NCBI RefSeq assembly: GCF_030272615.1
Contig: NC_081414.1
Coordinates: forward strand, 915,501,648 to 915,565,647
Origin: Cryptomeria japonica
Taxonomy: Eukaryota; Streptophyta; Pinopsida; Cupressales; Cupressaceae
Direction of reading: 5' to 3'
Length of the DNA stretch: 64,000 bases
Each line of letters opens with the position of its first letter. The first letter of the stretch is position 1. The notes beneath the pieces are model-generated. The model was not told the origin of the DNA. It ran no database searches and was given only the letters and a program-made list of their open reading frames with translations. Positions 21,601-34,949 of this stretch are shown piece by piece. The translations under genes and the position numbers were made by a program.

Positions 21601-24600
21601 AAAAAATATTCTTCAAAAATTATCCCAAAATACTTTGATTTTACACTCTGATATAGAGAGAGATCCACAAAAACCACCACCAAAACATACCAATGATTTC
21701 TAGCATATCCATGGGGCCAACATCTCCTAGTTGACACCCGCAAAAGAAATAGTAGGAAATGGGTGTAGCATGAAATAGGAAAAATAAAATCATATCCATT
21801 ATTGCAAGAAACCTAAGTAGGGAAGATCTACCCAAATCCAACAAAGGAATTCCAAAAAAAGAACTAGCAATAGAATCTCCTAAACTAGAACAAACTAATG
21901 TATAAGTAGTCTCCTCAAGGCCATCAACCAAAAGATTTATTCCTAGACCAAAACAAGGGAACTCAAGAGCATAGGAACCAAGAAAAACTAGCTAGAAGAT
22001 ATAGACCATATTCAGTTAGATTATAGGCACTAGTCACCCCAATGAACAAATCCAACGAGACCTTTGTCCAATCATTCACTCCATTCACACTAGTGTCTAT
22101 GAAAGTGCCTCCATTTAAAACCCTGATAGAGAACTCAAATCTTCAAAACCTGATATTTGACCACCCCAACCCACACAATGCACCCTTGGCTAAGTTGAAA
22201 AAATAAAATGGAAAGAGACATACTCTACATCTTAAAAATTCTAATTTTTTCAAGTACTCATCAAATACATGGCCATACTATTAATGAATGTCAAGCTTTG
22301 CAAATTAAAATAGAATAATTATTTATTTAGATATCATAAAATTAATAGGAAACAATGAATAGCATATTTCTAATTATCATTTCAAATAGTATTCAAGTTC
22401 GTATTATGTTGCTCCTCACTATGTGACATTGTTAGCTTACATATTGGGGGCTCATTTTTCATTCATGGTGGTACAATTTCAAGTGCAATCATACTTAGTA
22501 AGACAAAAATTAGTCTATTTATTCTTCTCTCTATGCTTGGGTGGCATGAGTAATTTTTTATCTCTTTCCTCTTTCTAAGTATTCACTTTTTCCAGTATGA
22601 TTTGAATTTTTCATATCATGATGTCCTTTCTTACATAGAATTATCCTTCATGCGAGTACATGTGTGTTACTTGGTTAGTCCTTATTCATTTCTTTAAATG
22701 GTACATATTTTATGCATACTCTCTCTTTGGAGGTTGTGTAATGTCCCTATTCTTGGGGCGTGGATTTTTCCTATCCTTTCTAAGGATCTACTTTTCCTTG
22801 GTTGAGTGATGTTTGCTTGTGACATGATGTTATTCCTTTTGTGAACTTATTTGTTCAAGGATTCTCTCTTATGAAAGAAGTGTGTATCCTTGTGTACAAC
22901 TTTTTTTCACTTGGAAATTCACATCTATTGTAAACAAACCCTTTACTTTAGGTCAAAAGTGTGTTATTCTTCACCAAAAATCCCTTTACCTAGCAATAGG
23001 AGGAAGGTATGAATTCATTTTCTCCTTTATTTCTTTTTATAGATGATGTTATTTTTGTTCAAAATATCCTCTTGGAAGTAGATGTCTAGGAGAAAAGATC
23101 TCTTCTTCTCTAAAGGGGATTCCTTTTACACTTGTTACAAGATATCTCTTTACAACTATCTTTTCCTTGCTTATAAGAGTTATACCTCTCTGTCTTGGAA
23201 TTATGTACATTGTTGCTAGAAGGATATCTCTTTGGTGTTTGTTGGGATGCTTCTTTGAAAGTTTTTTTCTACCATGGGTATAAGGTTTTATTTCTACTAC
23301 AATGTTTTTGGTCTAAAGGCCATAAACCTTAAACCCTGATCTTTGTTACCAGTCCTTTTTACTAAGATAGAATATCATCTTTCGTCTCGAAGTCCCTTTT
23401 CATTTTGGGTCGCATTTCATATGCTTTAGTTCTAAAAATTCTCGATCGACTGATCAACCTTATTTTAGGCGTCAAGTCTCACTTTTGTCTAAAGGGGCCC
23501 TACCCTTGCTTTATCATCTTATCACCACCCAATGAAAGTGTAACTCATTAGTTCTCATTTTCATCAAGATTTGTTCCACCTAATCTCTGATCCTTGATAG
23601 TGTTGTGTCAATAGGCCCTTCACAAGTCTCATATCGATTGATTGCACTTTTAGGATCTTTTTGCACACACGTTCTATTGTTCCATGGTTCTTAAAGAAGT
23701 CGATAGCCCGAGTCTCTAATGGAAGCTTCTCCATCATCCACAACTTGTGTAGTGATGTCAGGAAAGTACCAATTTGTAATGTGCATTACATTTACAGATG
23801 CTGGCCAAAAGGTTACCAAGTGGAAGATCAGAGTTGGAGATATAGTTAAACCTACAAGAGAGGAGTTATCACCAATTCTCTTGAACTTTAGAGCATATAG
23901 AAAAATTTTAACCCACAGGTGGCATGTAGAGCCCATAAGGGATGGCGATAGACACTTGCATCAATAAGAGAATGAACAAATGGATGGTTGAGCCACATAA
24001 TAAGGGTGTGAGTCCTATGTTCCCATCTTCTAATTCAGGTAGAAGGAGACAGTTTTGAAGGGGCAATAGAGGATTATAAATAAATAAAGTTTCTACGTGA
24101 CAAGTTTTCTTTTTGCACCGACTGACCGAGATTTTGTTGTAGGGGCCCCAACATTCAAATATGAAATTTAATGGCTATCTCCCACCATCACACCAACCTA
24201 CATGCCTGAAGTAAATGAATTTAATTGCATGATGATCCATGTTTATTCATCTATATCGGCACTCTCTTTGCTCAATTTCACATTTATAGTTCTTTGGATA
24301 TGCTTTGAATATCTTTATAATTCTTCACTAGATCACAATTAGGGTTTATGCGATAAGGGTTGTCGCAGTGTTCTTACTACATTCGTTAATCCTCGAATTT
24401 GGGAAAGAGGAATTTTTCATAGTAGATAATTGTACAATCTCAAATGTAAGAGATAGTATATAGTGAATTTCTTGGTTAAATCGACAATCTTTACTTCTGT
24501 CTAAAGATCCTGATCTTTATCCTACTTATTAATTGCATATATCTGAGAAGAATTTGTAAGTTGCTCTCTATCACTTAAATAGGTCTACAAGTTTGTCGCT

Positions 24601-25862
24601 CTTTTCAACTTGATAAGGGATCTTGAGAAAGGAAAAGGAGGATTCCAGATCACCTCCAACACCTACCATTTGTAAAGGAAAGGAAAAGAATGTTTGTCAA
24701 TGTCAAAAAATCTAAAAGGTTGTTTGTCTATTTCCTATCAGGCAGTTACCTAAATTTTGATATTGTAAAAGGATCAAAGCTTATTGCATCCTCATTTTTT
24801 CTTTCTATAAGAGGATAATCAAGGCTTTTATTTTTAGGGCTTCTTCCATAAGACAAAAAATAAACAATCTACTTAGTTTAGAGAATCTTGCGTACTAGTT
24901 TATTCACCAAGGGTGAATGGTAAACAATAGTGTTCATAAATTTTGCAGTGCAATATTGTGACTTAGTCTCATGTCCTACTTGTAGTAAAATTTTGCAAAG
25001 GATATGTGCATATGTTTCTCTTTATATATATATAAACATCTTGAAATCAAATTCAATGATTTTTAAGTTGCTTCTTTTATGCTTGTTATCTAGAATCTTA
25101 TATGAATCAATGAAATCAAGGGTTTTTGGTTCATATCTCTTCACTGTGTTGATGATTGTGAAAGAATTTCAGCTTCTTCTAAAGTAGATGATTAAATTTA
25201 CTATCTTTATTCAAAGGTATTATATGTAGAGACCAAGTTATGAGATACAGTTGTAAAAATTATTTCATGATGTGACTGATATGAAGAAAAACTTGCATAT
25301 TATATTGTAATATCTATCCCAATGGACAAGGCATTGATCATAGTGAGTTACTATGGTATCGATTATGACAAAGAGAATTTTTTATCAAACAATATAGAAA
25401 CACTTTTATTTTATTATTTTTTATTCTCAAGTATATAGGATAGTTAGTTCTCATTGTGATTAGAATTGTGTAGGGATGAAGGCCACATCCTATAAGGTTT
25501 AAAGTTTATTGACACACATAATAGTCTGATAACATATCTATAGTAGCATCACATAAGCCTGTAAATATTCAAAGATGTTGAACTATAAGAGATATCCACC
25601 TTAGTTTAACAGAGCCTAAAGTACAAAGAGTATGATTAGTTTCGTATCCCTAGATATTACTTTGTTAGTTGGTCCACTAATCCAAGGCCTTGAAGATTGA
25701 GATTGGCCTCTCATAGAGGTATTTTGGAGTAATCAGTTGGAAACACCAACAATGTTGAAGTTGTGTATCATTCTTTTTAGCTTCCTTAAGACATCAACAT
25801 GTTGTTTTATTGACATATTAAGAGGGGAATACATATAACCCTCTTTGTACTATATTAATGAT
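21601..25862. other. No gene recognised (4.3 kb)
   Basis: AT-rich sequence with scattered short open frames (for example 21641-21931 minus and 23719-23967 plus) that I cannot match to any family. Base composition and stop density resemble decayed transposon DNA. Position just upstream of the gypsy-like LTR at 26.6 kb makes gypsy internal sequence possible. Confidence 0.4.
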
Positions 25863-26088
25863 GTCTTATACAAGATTCTTCATTCCCAAAACCAAATGCA
25901 ACCTTTTTATATGCGTTATATGAGAGTATACATTATTGAAACTAGACCAACAAGTCTTATGCGAGATGTTCTTGAAACTAGACGTATTTGTTTTTAATTT
26001 TAAGTCTCATACAAGTTGTTGTATTCTCAAAACTAGACCAACAATTTTATTTGAGATTCTTAACTCTTGAAACTAGATAGTAGCATAT
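25863..26088. repeat. Degenerate tandem repeat, about 45-50 bp unit
   Basis: Around five imperfect units built on a TCTTATGCGAGAT...CTTGAAACTAGACC pattern (CTTGAAACTAGA at 25970 and 26064, related words ATTGAAACTAGACC and CTCAAAACTAGACC at about 25935 and 26018). Such arrays are common in the 3' spacer of large gypsy elements, which would suit the PPT at 26624. Confidence 0.5.
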
Positions 26089-26623
26089 GCAACAGGTTGA
26101 GTGCAACTAGCATAACACAACTTACTAGACTATTACGACTCTCCTCCTCAGCATGCATCACTTAGAATAACACAATTTGCTAGACTATGGAATCCATATT
26201 CTTTGCTTTCTCTTCCCCATGATCTCATAGATTTTCTATTTGTAGATCACGGTTCACCATTTCATTGCATGCTCTTGCACTTTTTATGTGATCTATTATG
26301 TTTTTTTGTGATAGCACTCCAAGAATGATATTAGTGGCTGAGATATTTTAATTGTCGAGGTCTCATCAACTATTTTGACTTGGAGCATTCTGTTTTTAGT
26401 ACTAACCCCTTGTGTTGTGTGTCTTTTGTCTTTGTTTGGATTTTTGTGTTTACCTTGTTTTGTGTGTCCTTGCATGTGATTGTGTGAGTTAAGATCCTAA
26501 TATTGTGGGCTTCGTTCCTTAAAATTAGCAATGTCTTATCTCCCTGTGATCTCAATCCTAATGTCTCCTTTCTCTCATAATTCTACTTTATTATGAGTAT
26601 TTGCATAGGCTCATACTCTTGTT

Positions 26624-27435
26624 AAAGTGGGGGCTAAATGTCAAATTACAAATTGTAACCAGTATAGTTTACACCTCATGTTTAGGCTCCTACTTTAGCA
26701 TTTCATATCCTCGTCCCTTCACTAGGTTCGTTTTGGTCCCCTTCTCCAAGTCTTATGTCATGAACATCACTGAGTGGGCCCCATCTTAGAGGTCCCTTCC
26801 TAATTTGTAGATTGTTAGGTCCTATTTTTTGGAAGACCAAGGAATAGAGTGTCTTGGTCTTTTACCAAGGCACTCAAATGCCTCGGTCCCCCTTAAAGTG
26901 GCCCCAATTTGACATAAGACAGGCAATTTCCTTCCCCGATGGATTTTGGTCCTTGTGGCTATACTTGACCATTGGAGATTAGCTTAATTAGTAATTTACA
27001 TAGGGAAGACTATATAAAGACATCTTATAAATTTATTTTGCCATAATTTATCATACCCCATTATTTTTGCATCTATGAAGCATTCATCATTAATCATTTT
27101 TAGAGATTCAAGGCTAAATTTTATCCTTCAACCATTGTGGAGAAACATTACATCAATATTCCTGAAAGAATGTGTGTGTGAGATGAAGGTTTCCATGTTC
27201 ATATTTTTGTCATGCCATTACATTCAACATTTATGATTACATTGAAAGGGTATTGCATCAGCAATCCTTTCATTCACAAATCTGAGGTATATCTCCTTAC
27301 CATTTACTTCAGTATTTATATTATTTCATTTAAGGTTAATACCTAAACTCGGGTTTGAATTAAGGAAAACCCCTATGAACGACATTATTCTTCACTTTCA
27401 ATGTGCAAGGAATAGGCTCAGGAGCTGTACTCAGG
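26624..27435 (+). repeat. Gypsy-like LTR with upstream PPT (tentative)
   Basis: AAAGTGGGGGCTAAA at 26624-26638 looks like the PPT of plant gypsy elements and is followed by TGTCAAATTACA, a plausible LTR start at 26639. A TATA-like CTATATAAAG lies at 27009-27018. The 3' end is uncertain. Near 27440 a weak match to the tRNA-Asp-type PBS (TGACAGTGTTGGCAATGA, about 10 of 18 bases) is seen. If right, this would be an LTR with both a PPT before and a PBS after it, as at 3138-4037. Confidence 0.35.
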
Positions 27436-27449
27436 AATTTTGACAGTGT

Positions 27450-27879
27450 TGGCAATGAGGAATAGGTTCATCTTTTGATGGAAAAAAAATCAGAGGACTA
27501 GGGAAAATCTATATTACCTGGTCTCAAAAAATTAGGCCAAACTTCTCGGAATAGGTTTTAAAGATCTTATTATGCCTAGATCTAAGTTGGTGTCTCCATG
27601 GAATATGTATAGCAATCTATTTTCATCAGTTAGCTTCAATTATCCATTGTTTTGTCTTAAATTCACAATTGCCAATCCATTTCAACTTAGAAAGAGGGAG
27701 ACACCCAAGCTAGTGAATCCAATAGGAATTTCAACCCTTTCTTCATTTGGATTGTGGCAATATCTATTGGATTCGCCCCTCTTTTAATGTATGGTTTATT
27801 TGGTTAGTTAGTAGTTTTATTATCTTAGTTGGTGGAACTCTAGTTCTAAATTATACCATTAGAAGTGGAAGGTGTGCCA
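27450..27879. other. No gene recognised
   Basis: About 430 bp holding a 71-codon open frame (27572-27787, plus) with no recognisable motif. Nothing else to report. Confidence 0.4.
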
Positions 27880-28579
27880 ACATGGTGTGAATCTTCACAC
27901 TTGTTTTGGGTTTCATGCTACATTTGTATAGGCCACCCTAATAGAGGATATTGAAGATTTGGTTGATATATAAAAAACAAATTAACTGAGTAATAATGTG
28001 TGTGACTGATATAGATAGGAAAGTATGATTCAAGTTTAAGGTGATATGTAAAATGTGAAGTTGATGCAAATCAATACAGAGGTCCAGATGTGATACAATG
28101 CAGTAATGAAGGTTGGATCAGATGAGTATTGAGTTGTAAACTATTATCTTCATATTGGTAGATGTCATTCCCTTGCAATTCAATCTCATATCTTTATTGT
28201 ATATGAACAAATATTGTGTATCTTTCTCTAAAGAAGTGATCTTTAGTTGTGCAAGTCCTTTTGTATCTTTCCCTAAGGTTATTTGGCTTAGCTTGCAAGT
28301 ACAGATCAATGAGGTCCTTGGCCTATGGAATAAATCTTTGTAAACAAATTTCTTACATATATTGTTAGTGTCATTCTCACTATGGTTTTTTCCAATTTGG
28401 GTTTTGCAAGTAAAAGTATTTGTGTTCTTGTTTGGATTTACTTCTTGTTGCAATTATTCCCTTTCATGCATGTGTGATGAATGATGTTCTTAAAAACTTA
28501 ATGGAATGAATGATTTAATTTGATCAATTTTTTGTATGTTTATTCATCCCCCACTCTCAGCATGCAGTAGTGTTCAACA
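27880..28579 (+). repeat. Copia-like LTR fragment, end at TTCAACA
   Basis: The 3' part has hallmarks shared with the LTRs at 33405 and 39308: a CACTATGGTTTTTTCC... TTTGGGTTTTGCA block (28379-28410), a CCCCCACTCTC block (28551-28561), and the end GTGTTCAACA at 28579. No PBS follows, so it is a solo LTR or a 3' LTR. The start near 27880 is a guess. Confidence 0.4.
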
Positions 28580-28899
28580 TATGTCTATGAAAAATAAATA
28601 TTCCCAACATAAGAGAAAATTAGAACACACACTAACATTTCCCATTATTTTATATTAGATCCATCTTCTAGACTTTTGTTGATTAGAGTTTTGACCAACT
28701 TGGGCCAACCTAGTCTTTCCCAAGTGGTTTCTAGAATACTATTAAGATCCACACCTAAATCTAGCTTAAAATGTTTTAATTTAAGATTATTAAGATGTGA
28801 TGTAATCAAGAAAAAATCCATTCTTCTAGCTTTAATCCTCTATTATTCTATGGATATTTTTTTTCTTTATTGAACAATACTCTCCTATTTTTTTCAACT

Positions 28900-30420
28900 T
28901 GACTAGTAAATCTTTTTGTTTGGCCAAACAAGCTAATATTTTAAGCATCATCACTTTTGCTTCTAAAAATAGGTTGCATCATTATTCTGCTATTGTAGGA
29001 GATGTTAGTTTGCATCTCTATAATCCTATCATATTGTTTCTTTTTGGACTATAATTAGTCATATTATTCCTCTTCTGGTTTGATCTCTTCATTGACTTCT
29101 TCAATGATTGTTTTCTTATTTCTTCTAGTATTAGTTTCTCTGCACATTAAGACTATAGATTTGTTCTTCTTATAACTAGACTTCTTCTTCTTTGACATCA
29201 ACATGTACTATTCTTCTATAGAATAATCCCCATTTGAGGTGTCAGATTATTAGTTATCTATGCATTGATATCTTCTCACATGCTGCAATGGAATTTTTCT
29301 TAAATTACTATTGCTCCTCTATTTCTCCAAAATTCATCGCTCTTTGAATTCAATAGAAAATTCTTAAAATATTAATGTGCTCTTTCACATTTGAATAGGT
29401 CACGTGTATCATACCCAAAAAAAGAATATATTTCTTCTTCTCCAACTAATATTTAGTCGCAAAATGACCTAATTTTATAAAATAGTAATAGGTTGCATCA
29501 CTTCTCCAATGGTTTCTTCTTTCACATGCTCTTCTACCTACACAGTTAGTCTATTTATTTCTTCTATATAGTTATGTGAAGGATTATATTTCAATGCATA
29601 TGTATTTCTATTATTTCTCAATTATGTTCATCTATATCTTGCATCATTGACATATAAGGATTTATCTACAAAACCTTTAACATAAGCCATATTCCTTTCT
29701 ATTTCCTCATTAGAGTCATGTTGTAATGGACATTTGGAGTTTGGATGGTCAGATTTTTGGATGCATAACTCATTGGCAAGTCAATTCTCTATGAGTTGAT
29801 TGTCCCAATCACCACAAGTTCCCTAATATAATGAGTTTGACTGGATCAAAAATATTTTAAATTCAACTTGTGAAGCAACTACTATTCATTATCCTTAATA
29901 TTTGTGACATTCAAACAAAGCATGTCCTCTTGAACAGTTTGAACATTGTATTTTTTAGATTTATTTACTTATTTTATAGTCATTATACCATTTTGTAGTG
30001 TTAACTATTTCATTGCCAATTGTAATTCCTCAAGGGCCTCTTTCTACCAATCCTTACCTACTTTACCTCATGACTGTGCCTCAATGTGGTAGGTCATAAT
30101 TATAACATCCATATAAGTGTCAAAATTTATTCCATCTAATGATGCTTTTATATCTTTTTATAATCTAATGAACCATTCAATGTTTTGGCATTTAGTAAAA
30201 TGTTATTCCACTTTCCTTAAATCATTTGTCATATGTGTTAATTAACTCATCTTCCTTGAAAATAGGTCTCTCATTTTTCTTATACTTTCTATAAGGATAC
30301 TCAAAGTATCAAGTTTTTCTTGGAAATACTTCTTAACTTCTTCCCGAATTTCTCCTCTTTGGGGTATGTGTTTCTATGTAGGTCTAGTGTGTCCTTCTGC
30401 AAGGAAGCCAAAAATTATAA
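28900..30420 (-). pseudogene. Retroelement gag-like remnant
   Basis: The minus strand around 30250-29900 keeps a coding feel despite stops: FTKCQNIEWFIRL, KDIKASLDGINFDTYMDVII, MTYHIEAQS, KEALEELQLAMK, and then a knuckle-like CSNCSRGHALFEC (about 29945-29905, one residue short of the canonical CCHC spacing). This order (helical gag core then knuckle) suggests a retrotransposon Gag. The rest, 28.9-29.9 kb, is AT-rich and unrecognised. I cannot say which superfamily. Confidence 0.4.
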
Positions 30421-32494
30421 TAACTTAACCTTTGTTAGAAAAATGGTGTCCTAACCTTGCATATACATTAGATTAATATTTTAAGTAAGTATTCATTTGA
30501 GCATAGATTTATCTGAAATTCTCTTCAAACCTTAAGATTATCTATATAAGAATTATCATAAGTTTTCATTGCAACATCATGATTGGTTTAAAGATATTAA
30601 AGTATCCATTTTTTAAAATGTTGAATGAGATCTTCAAAGTTGATTTTGGAGGTCTTAGAGGCTTTGGATGGGCCCAAAAGTGGTCATTAGAAATGTTTAA
30701 CATTATTTTTTGATAAACTATTTCACAAGCTTTTCAAGGCTTCAAACGGTTCGTCAATTGGACACCTAGTTCAAAAGTTATGGCCTCTAAAAGTTGGGTC
30801 TACTAAAATAGGAAATATAAAAATGTGTTGGACACATAAATGAGGTATAAAAGGGAGTTGCACATGTTCATATGCGTATTGAAATATCATTGGTCATCTT
30901 ATATTGGAGATAAGATTGGTGCCATTGTTGGGTGGTTTTAGCACATGGTTTTATAATATCGTTTGACGGTTTCATGTATTGTATCTCCTATATTTTAAGT
31001 GTTTGAGATGGAGGTTGTGTGTAAGAGTCTTATATCTATTTAGTCACCTCCAAATGTCTATTTAATGATGCTCCTTTTAGAAGCTTGTTCTACATGTATA
31101 TTGTATTATGTTGTTGATTTCTAAATATTGTATTGGATGGCTTTTGTAGTGTGGGTTTTTTCTCTGGAAAGGTTTGTTCCCACCTAAATCATTATATTGA
31201 TGTATGCATGTTATTCATGTTTATTTATGTTAATTTTCTCTAACCTTCATAAAGATATGTAAACTTTTACATCACCCTCCTCTCATGAGGCATACACTAA
31301 GGAAATAGTGTCGCATATTATTAAAATCAAATTTATCCTTCTTTCTCCTTCTATATTCGATTTAAAATTTTAAAAATTTGAGTATATACTTGCTACCCTT
31401 TATAAAATCTAACCAAGGTTCCAACAATATAAAAAATGCTAGCTAGAAAAATGGAGATCACATGACAAAATTCTTAACCTGAAATACTTTCTATATGTTA
31501 TATTTATATCCTGGACATAGTTATACAAAGGGAGTAAGGAGTTCACTTAGACAATGCACTAATTAGTTAATAGATTCTGAAGCATGAGATATTTAATACA
31601 CATAGCATAAAATATATCTTTAATTGTACTATATTGGTATTATCAAGATCAATCATGTACTTTCATCTCATCTTTATATCTCCTTTTATACACACATATC
31701 CTATATTATACCTTCTATCTTCTATACATACATTTTTTCTTATTCCTTCATTTCTATACTTTGTCACATATATCTTTTGTTATACAAATATCTAGCAAAT
31801 GGGATGTGACCCATCTATTCTATCCTTATTCTAGACGATGTCTTTCTAGTCTCAACTCCACAAAATCTTTGCAATGCAGCGTGGTAGATTTTGTGTTGAC
31901 TTTTTCTGCAATTTATCCTTTCCTTCTAATAGTTAGCTTAGCATGTCTAGCTTCGACAAAATAAAAAAGGAAATAACCCTAGTTAGGTTTTGAATTGTGA
32001 CAAGGAAAATCCTATGTTAGGTACAAGATTTGCCAACCTATTGCTATAGCATGCTTTCAATGGGGATCCTACCAAAGATTCTAACGAAAAACAAACATTA
32101 TTAAAAGATGGAACAAATAGCCTAACATTATGCAATGCAATAGAAAACATGACCCATGAAATTCCTTAAGAACAAACTTTAACTAATGCTTTGATGCTGG
32201 TCCCATTCTTTATCAGTATCAAACATTCAACTCCAACAATAGAAATTGCAAACGGAAGAAAGATTCAGACTATTTAGAAAGAGCAAAAAATGCCACATTA
32301 TAATAAATGAAAAAAATATATATCTCCTATTTTTTTTTAAAAGAAGAACCTATACATCAAAGAATAATGATTAAAGCTATTCTAAAACCACAAAGGTGGA
32401 GTTAAGGTATTACTAAATTCTATTTAACGTAAATTAAATGTTAATATTATTTTTGACGAGATGTATTTTGAGTAATAAATATAGCAATTTGAAT
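30421..32494. other. No gene recognised (2.1 kb)
   Basis: AT-rich spacer. Short open frames at 31624-31964 are rich in Ser/Ile/Tyr and not protein-like. No terminal repeats found by eye. Confidence 0.4.
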
Positions 32495-32975
32495 GTCCCT
32501 CAAAATTTAGCCGTGCTACTCATGGTTTCTTGTTTAACACACTATTCGATTGAATAGGCGACTGCTCCCTCTTCAACTTCTTAGATGTTACATTTTCTTG
32601 TTAGATGTTACTGCTCCCTCTACAACACATCGCAAGTCTAAAGCGTTGTTTTCAGTGCATTGAATATCTTTTGCCATGTGCCAATGCATGAATTATTCAG
32701 AAATCGATGACTTACTCACGTTGAAATTAAAAAAACAAGAAAAAGATTTAGTTGTAGATTATTAGATATCAAATGAAAAGCTTCTGTTTAAAGTCAATCA
32801 ACGTGTATCTAGAAGAGATCAGTCTGGTTTCAAATAAGTCCTTAACAGTGGAGTATGAAAGCGTCATGGACACCGACAGATAGTTGGAAAGGCCCTTTGA
32901 TGTTTATTTCCCACCATCAATCGCTAGCTCTTACGTCTGGGTATTGACCTTTTTTTTTTGTCAATCCCCAATTCA
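32495..32975 (+). repeat. Dispersed repeat Y, copy 1
   Basis: Shares with 36655-38590 the words TTTAGCCGTGCTA (32506), GTTGTTTTCAGT (32645), TTTGCCATGT, ATTATTC, AAGTCCTTAACA (about 32838), CATGGACACCGA / CATAGACACCGA and TCTTACGT-TGGGTAT (about 32930). The first 130 bases also match 57840-57975. All three copies have the same orientation. No ORF, LTR ends or TIRs were identified. Confidence 0.7.
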
Positions 32976-33404
32976 CTGAATTTCCGTCACTGATATTCAC
33001 TCGTTTGGATTCACAAAATTATTTTTAGTTGCTTTCTGATTTATGCATCTTTTACATGTCTGTCATTCTTTATAGGAAAGGAAAGGAAAGGATCTTTTGT
33101 CGTCCACAATGTCAACAATCTGTATATGGATCTATAGATGGCTTACAACAATATGGGACTACCCCAAACTAAACCTCATGGTTATTGGGAGATTGAGTCT
33201 CCATCTTAAGCTTTGTGTTTAAACATAGCATCTTCACCTGAATCAAAGGTGATTGATAAAGACTATTGAAAATAAATAATTCATTGCTTCGAATAACAAT
33301 TATTCCTTCAAAATGAATGAAATAGATTTAATTTGTAATTGATTTCTTAAGAATCTCTTTAGGTGTTGAAGTTAGTTGTTGATTTGTAACTTCAACAATT
33401 TAGA
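32976..33404. other. No gene recognised
   Basis: Spacer with a short GGAAA run (33075-33092, four units) and, at 33364, a first copy of the TGTTGAAGTTAGTTGTTG word that is repeated at 33405. Confidence 0.4.
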
Positions 33405-34663
33405 TGTTGAAGTTAGTTGTTGCAGTTTGTTGACAGTGAGGTTGTCTGTTAGGACCGGTCTGGAGAATTCTTTGCATTAATCCACTAAGTTGATTTTAAG
33501 TGTTGCATCTTGGAGGACATGTTCATATTGTTATGCAATATTCCACTTCACAATTCCAATTTTGGATTGCTCCACAAGTGAAGTTATGTTGTTTAGTTGT
33601 TTGGTGTTATCAATTGTGTTCATCTCTATCCAACTCAGTTAGTTCATCTTATTTGGATTGTACTCTTTTGGTCCAGATATGCGATGGAGATTGAGTTAAG
33701 GTGCTTTTATGGTTCATGTTGTGGTGTATGAAGATCCAAATTAATTAATTTTTATTGGATAATTTTTTTGAGTCGAGTGGTTAACATGCTTTACTATTTA
33801 TCTATATGTTTCTTTTGATGCTAACTTCAGAGGATGTATTCTTGTGTGTGGTTCATTGGAATTGACTTAGGATATTAAGTATTGTGATGTATTTGAGCCC
33901 TCTTTATCTCCTAGAGTGAACCGCATGTAATGGAATTGCTCATGGTAGTTGAATTTGTGTAAATTATATTTATTCTATTTTTGGCTGACCTAGTTCAGAG
34001 TTTTTGGTGAATAAGGTGATATAAATAGATGTGAGGATGTGTGAATTGGTGTGTGGATTGATTCAAAGTATTGTGGAAGTATATGTAGGAAGAAAAAGTG
34101 CAAATATCAGTTTGTGATGAGCTTTGATGATTATATATTTTAGTATGATAGTGTTTTGAGGCAAAATGTTTGAGTTATGTTTGGCATTATATTGGTCGCA
34201 TGAACTAGAAGTTTAAGGACAATTTCATGATCAAGAGATCTTATTCATTTCAATTCATCATTCCTCCATATCTTTTAGAAGATAGTAAGTCCTTTTCGCA
34301 GCTTGTGCAAATCTATATCTTGCCTTAGATTCATGAGTCTCCACTTGCAATTTTATTGTATCTTGCACTAAAGTTGTGCACCTTAGCCTGCAATTCCAAA
34401 TTAGGAGTAATGATCTTCCCTGGCATTGTTCCTAAAATATTGTATTCAATTATTTATATAGTGAGTTCAATTCTCACCATGATTTTTTCCATTTGGGGTT
34501 TTCCATGCAAAAAATTGGTGTTCATGTGTTTGGTATTTTTTGTTTCATCTTTCATTGATTCTTAGTTGATTAAAGATAATTGATATGTGTTTTCAATTGA
34601 AGAAAGTTTAAAGGTTTTCTCAAGATTGTTCACCACCCTCTGATTCTTGTGGTGTGTTCAACA
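33405..34663 (+). repeat. Copia-like 5' LTR
   Basis: Starts TGTTGAAGTTAG and ends GTGTTCAACA, near-inverted ends (a second possible start lies at 33364). It is followed by a PBS-like ATTGGTATCAAATCCAGG (34664-34681, decayed Met-tRNA type) and a copia gag start. It is related to the minus-strand LTR 39308-40309: both contain GTGTGTGGTTCA-TGGAAT, GTGATGTATTTG/ATGATGTGTTTG, CCTCTTTATCTCCT and TTTTCCA...TTGGTGTTCATGTG. Confidence 0.65.
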
Positions 34664-34721
34664 ATTGGTATCAAATCCAGGTTCCTCTAGGAAAATCTTA
34701 ATCACTTGAGAAAGGTCAAAG

Positions 34722-34949
34722 ATGGTGCAAGATAGTGGTAAAAAAGTACCAAAGTTTGATGGTTCAAATTACTCTTTTTGGAAGGAGAAAATGGAATCTT
34801 ATTTGGATCCCATGTCATTTGGAATATGGGAAGGTATTAAGGATCTTTATACTCCTCTAATTGATGCTCCTTCTACTCCACATGAGATCAGGTTGTATGA
34901 AAATAATGGCAAAGCAAGAAATGTGCTTATCAGTGTTTTCAGTGATTGA
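34722..34949 (+). pseudogene. Copia Gag N-terminus (truncated)
   Basis: 75 codons from an ATG 58 bases after the LTR end. KVPKFDGSNYSFWKEKMESY is the classic start of copia Gag (the DUF4219/UBN2 region, F-G-x-N-Y-x-x-W-K-x-x-M), and FGIWEGIKDLY continues it. A TGA at 34947-34949 stops it, and 40-50 bases further the resemblance is lost, so the rest of the element was deleted or replaced. Confidence 0.8.
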
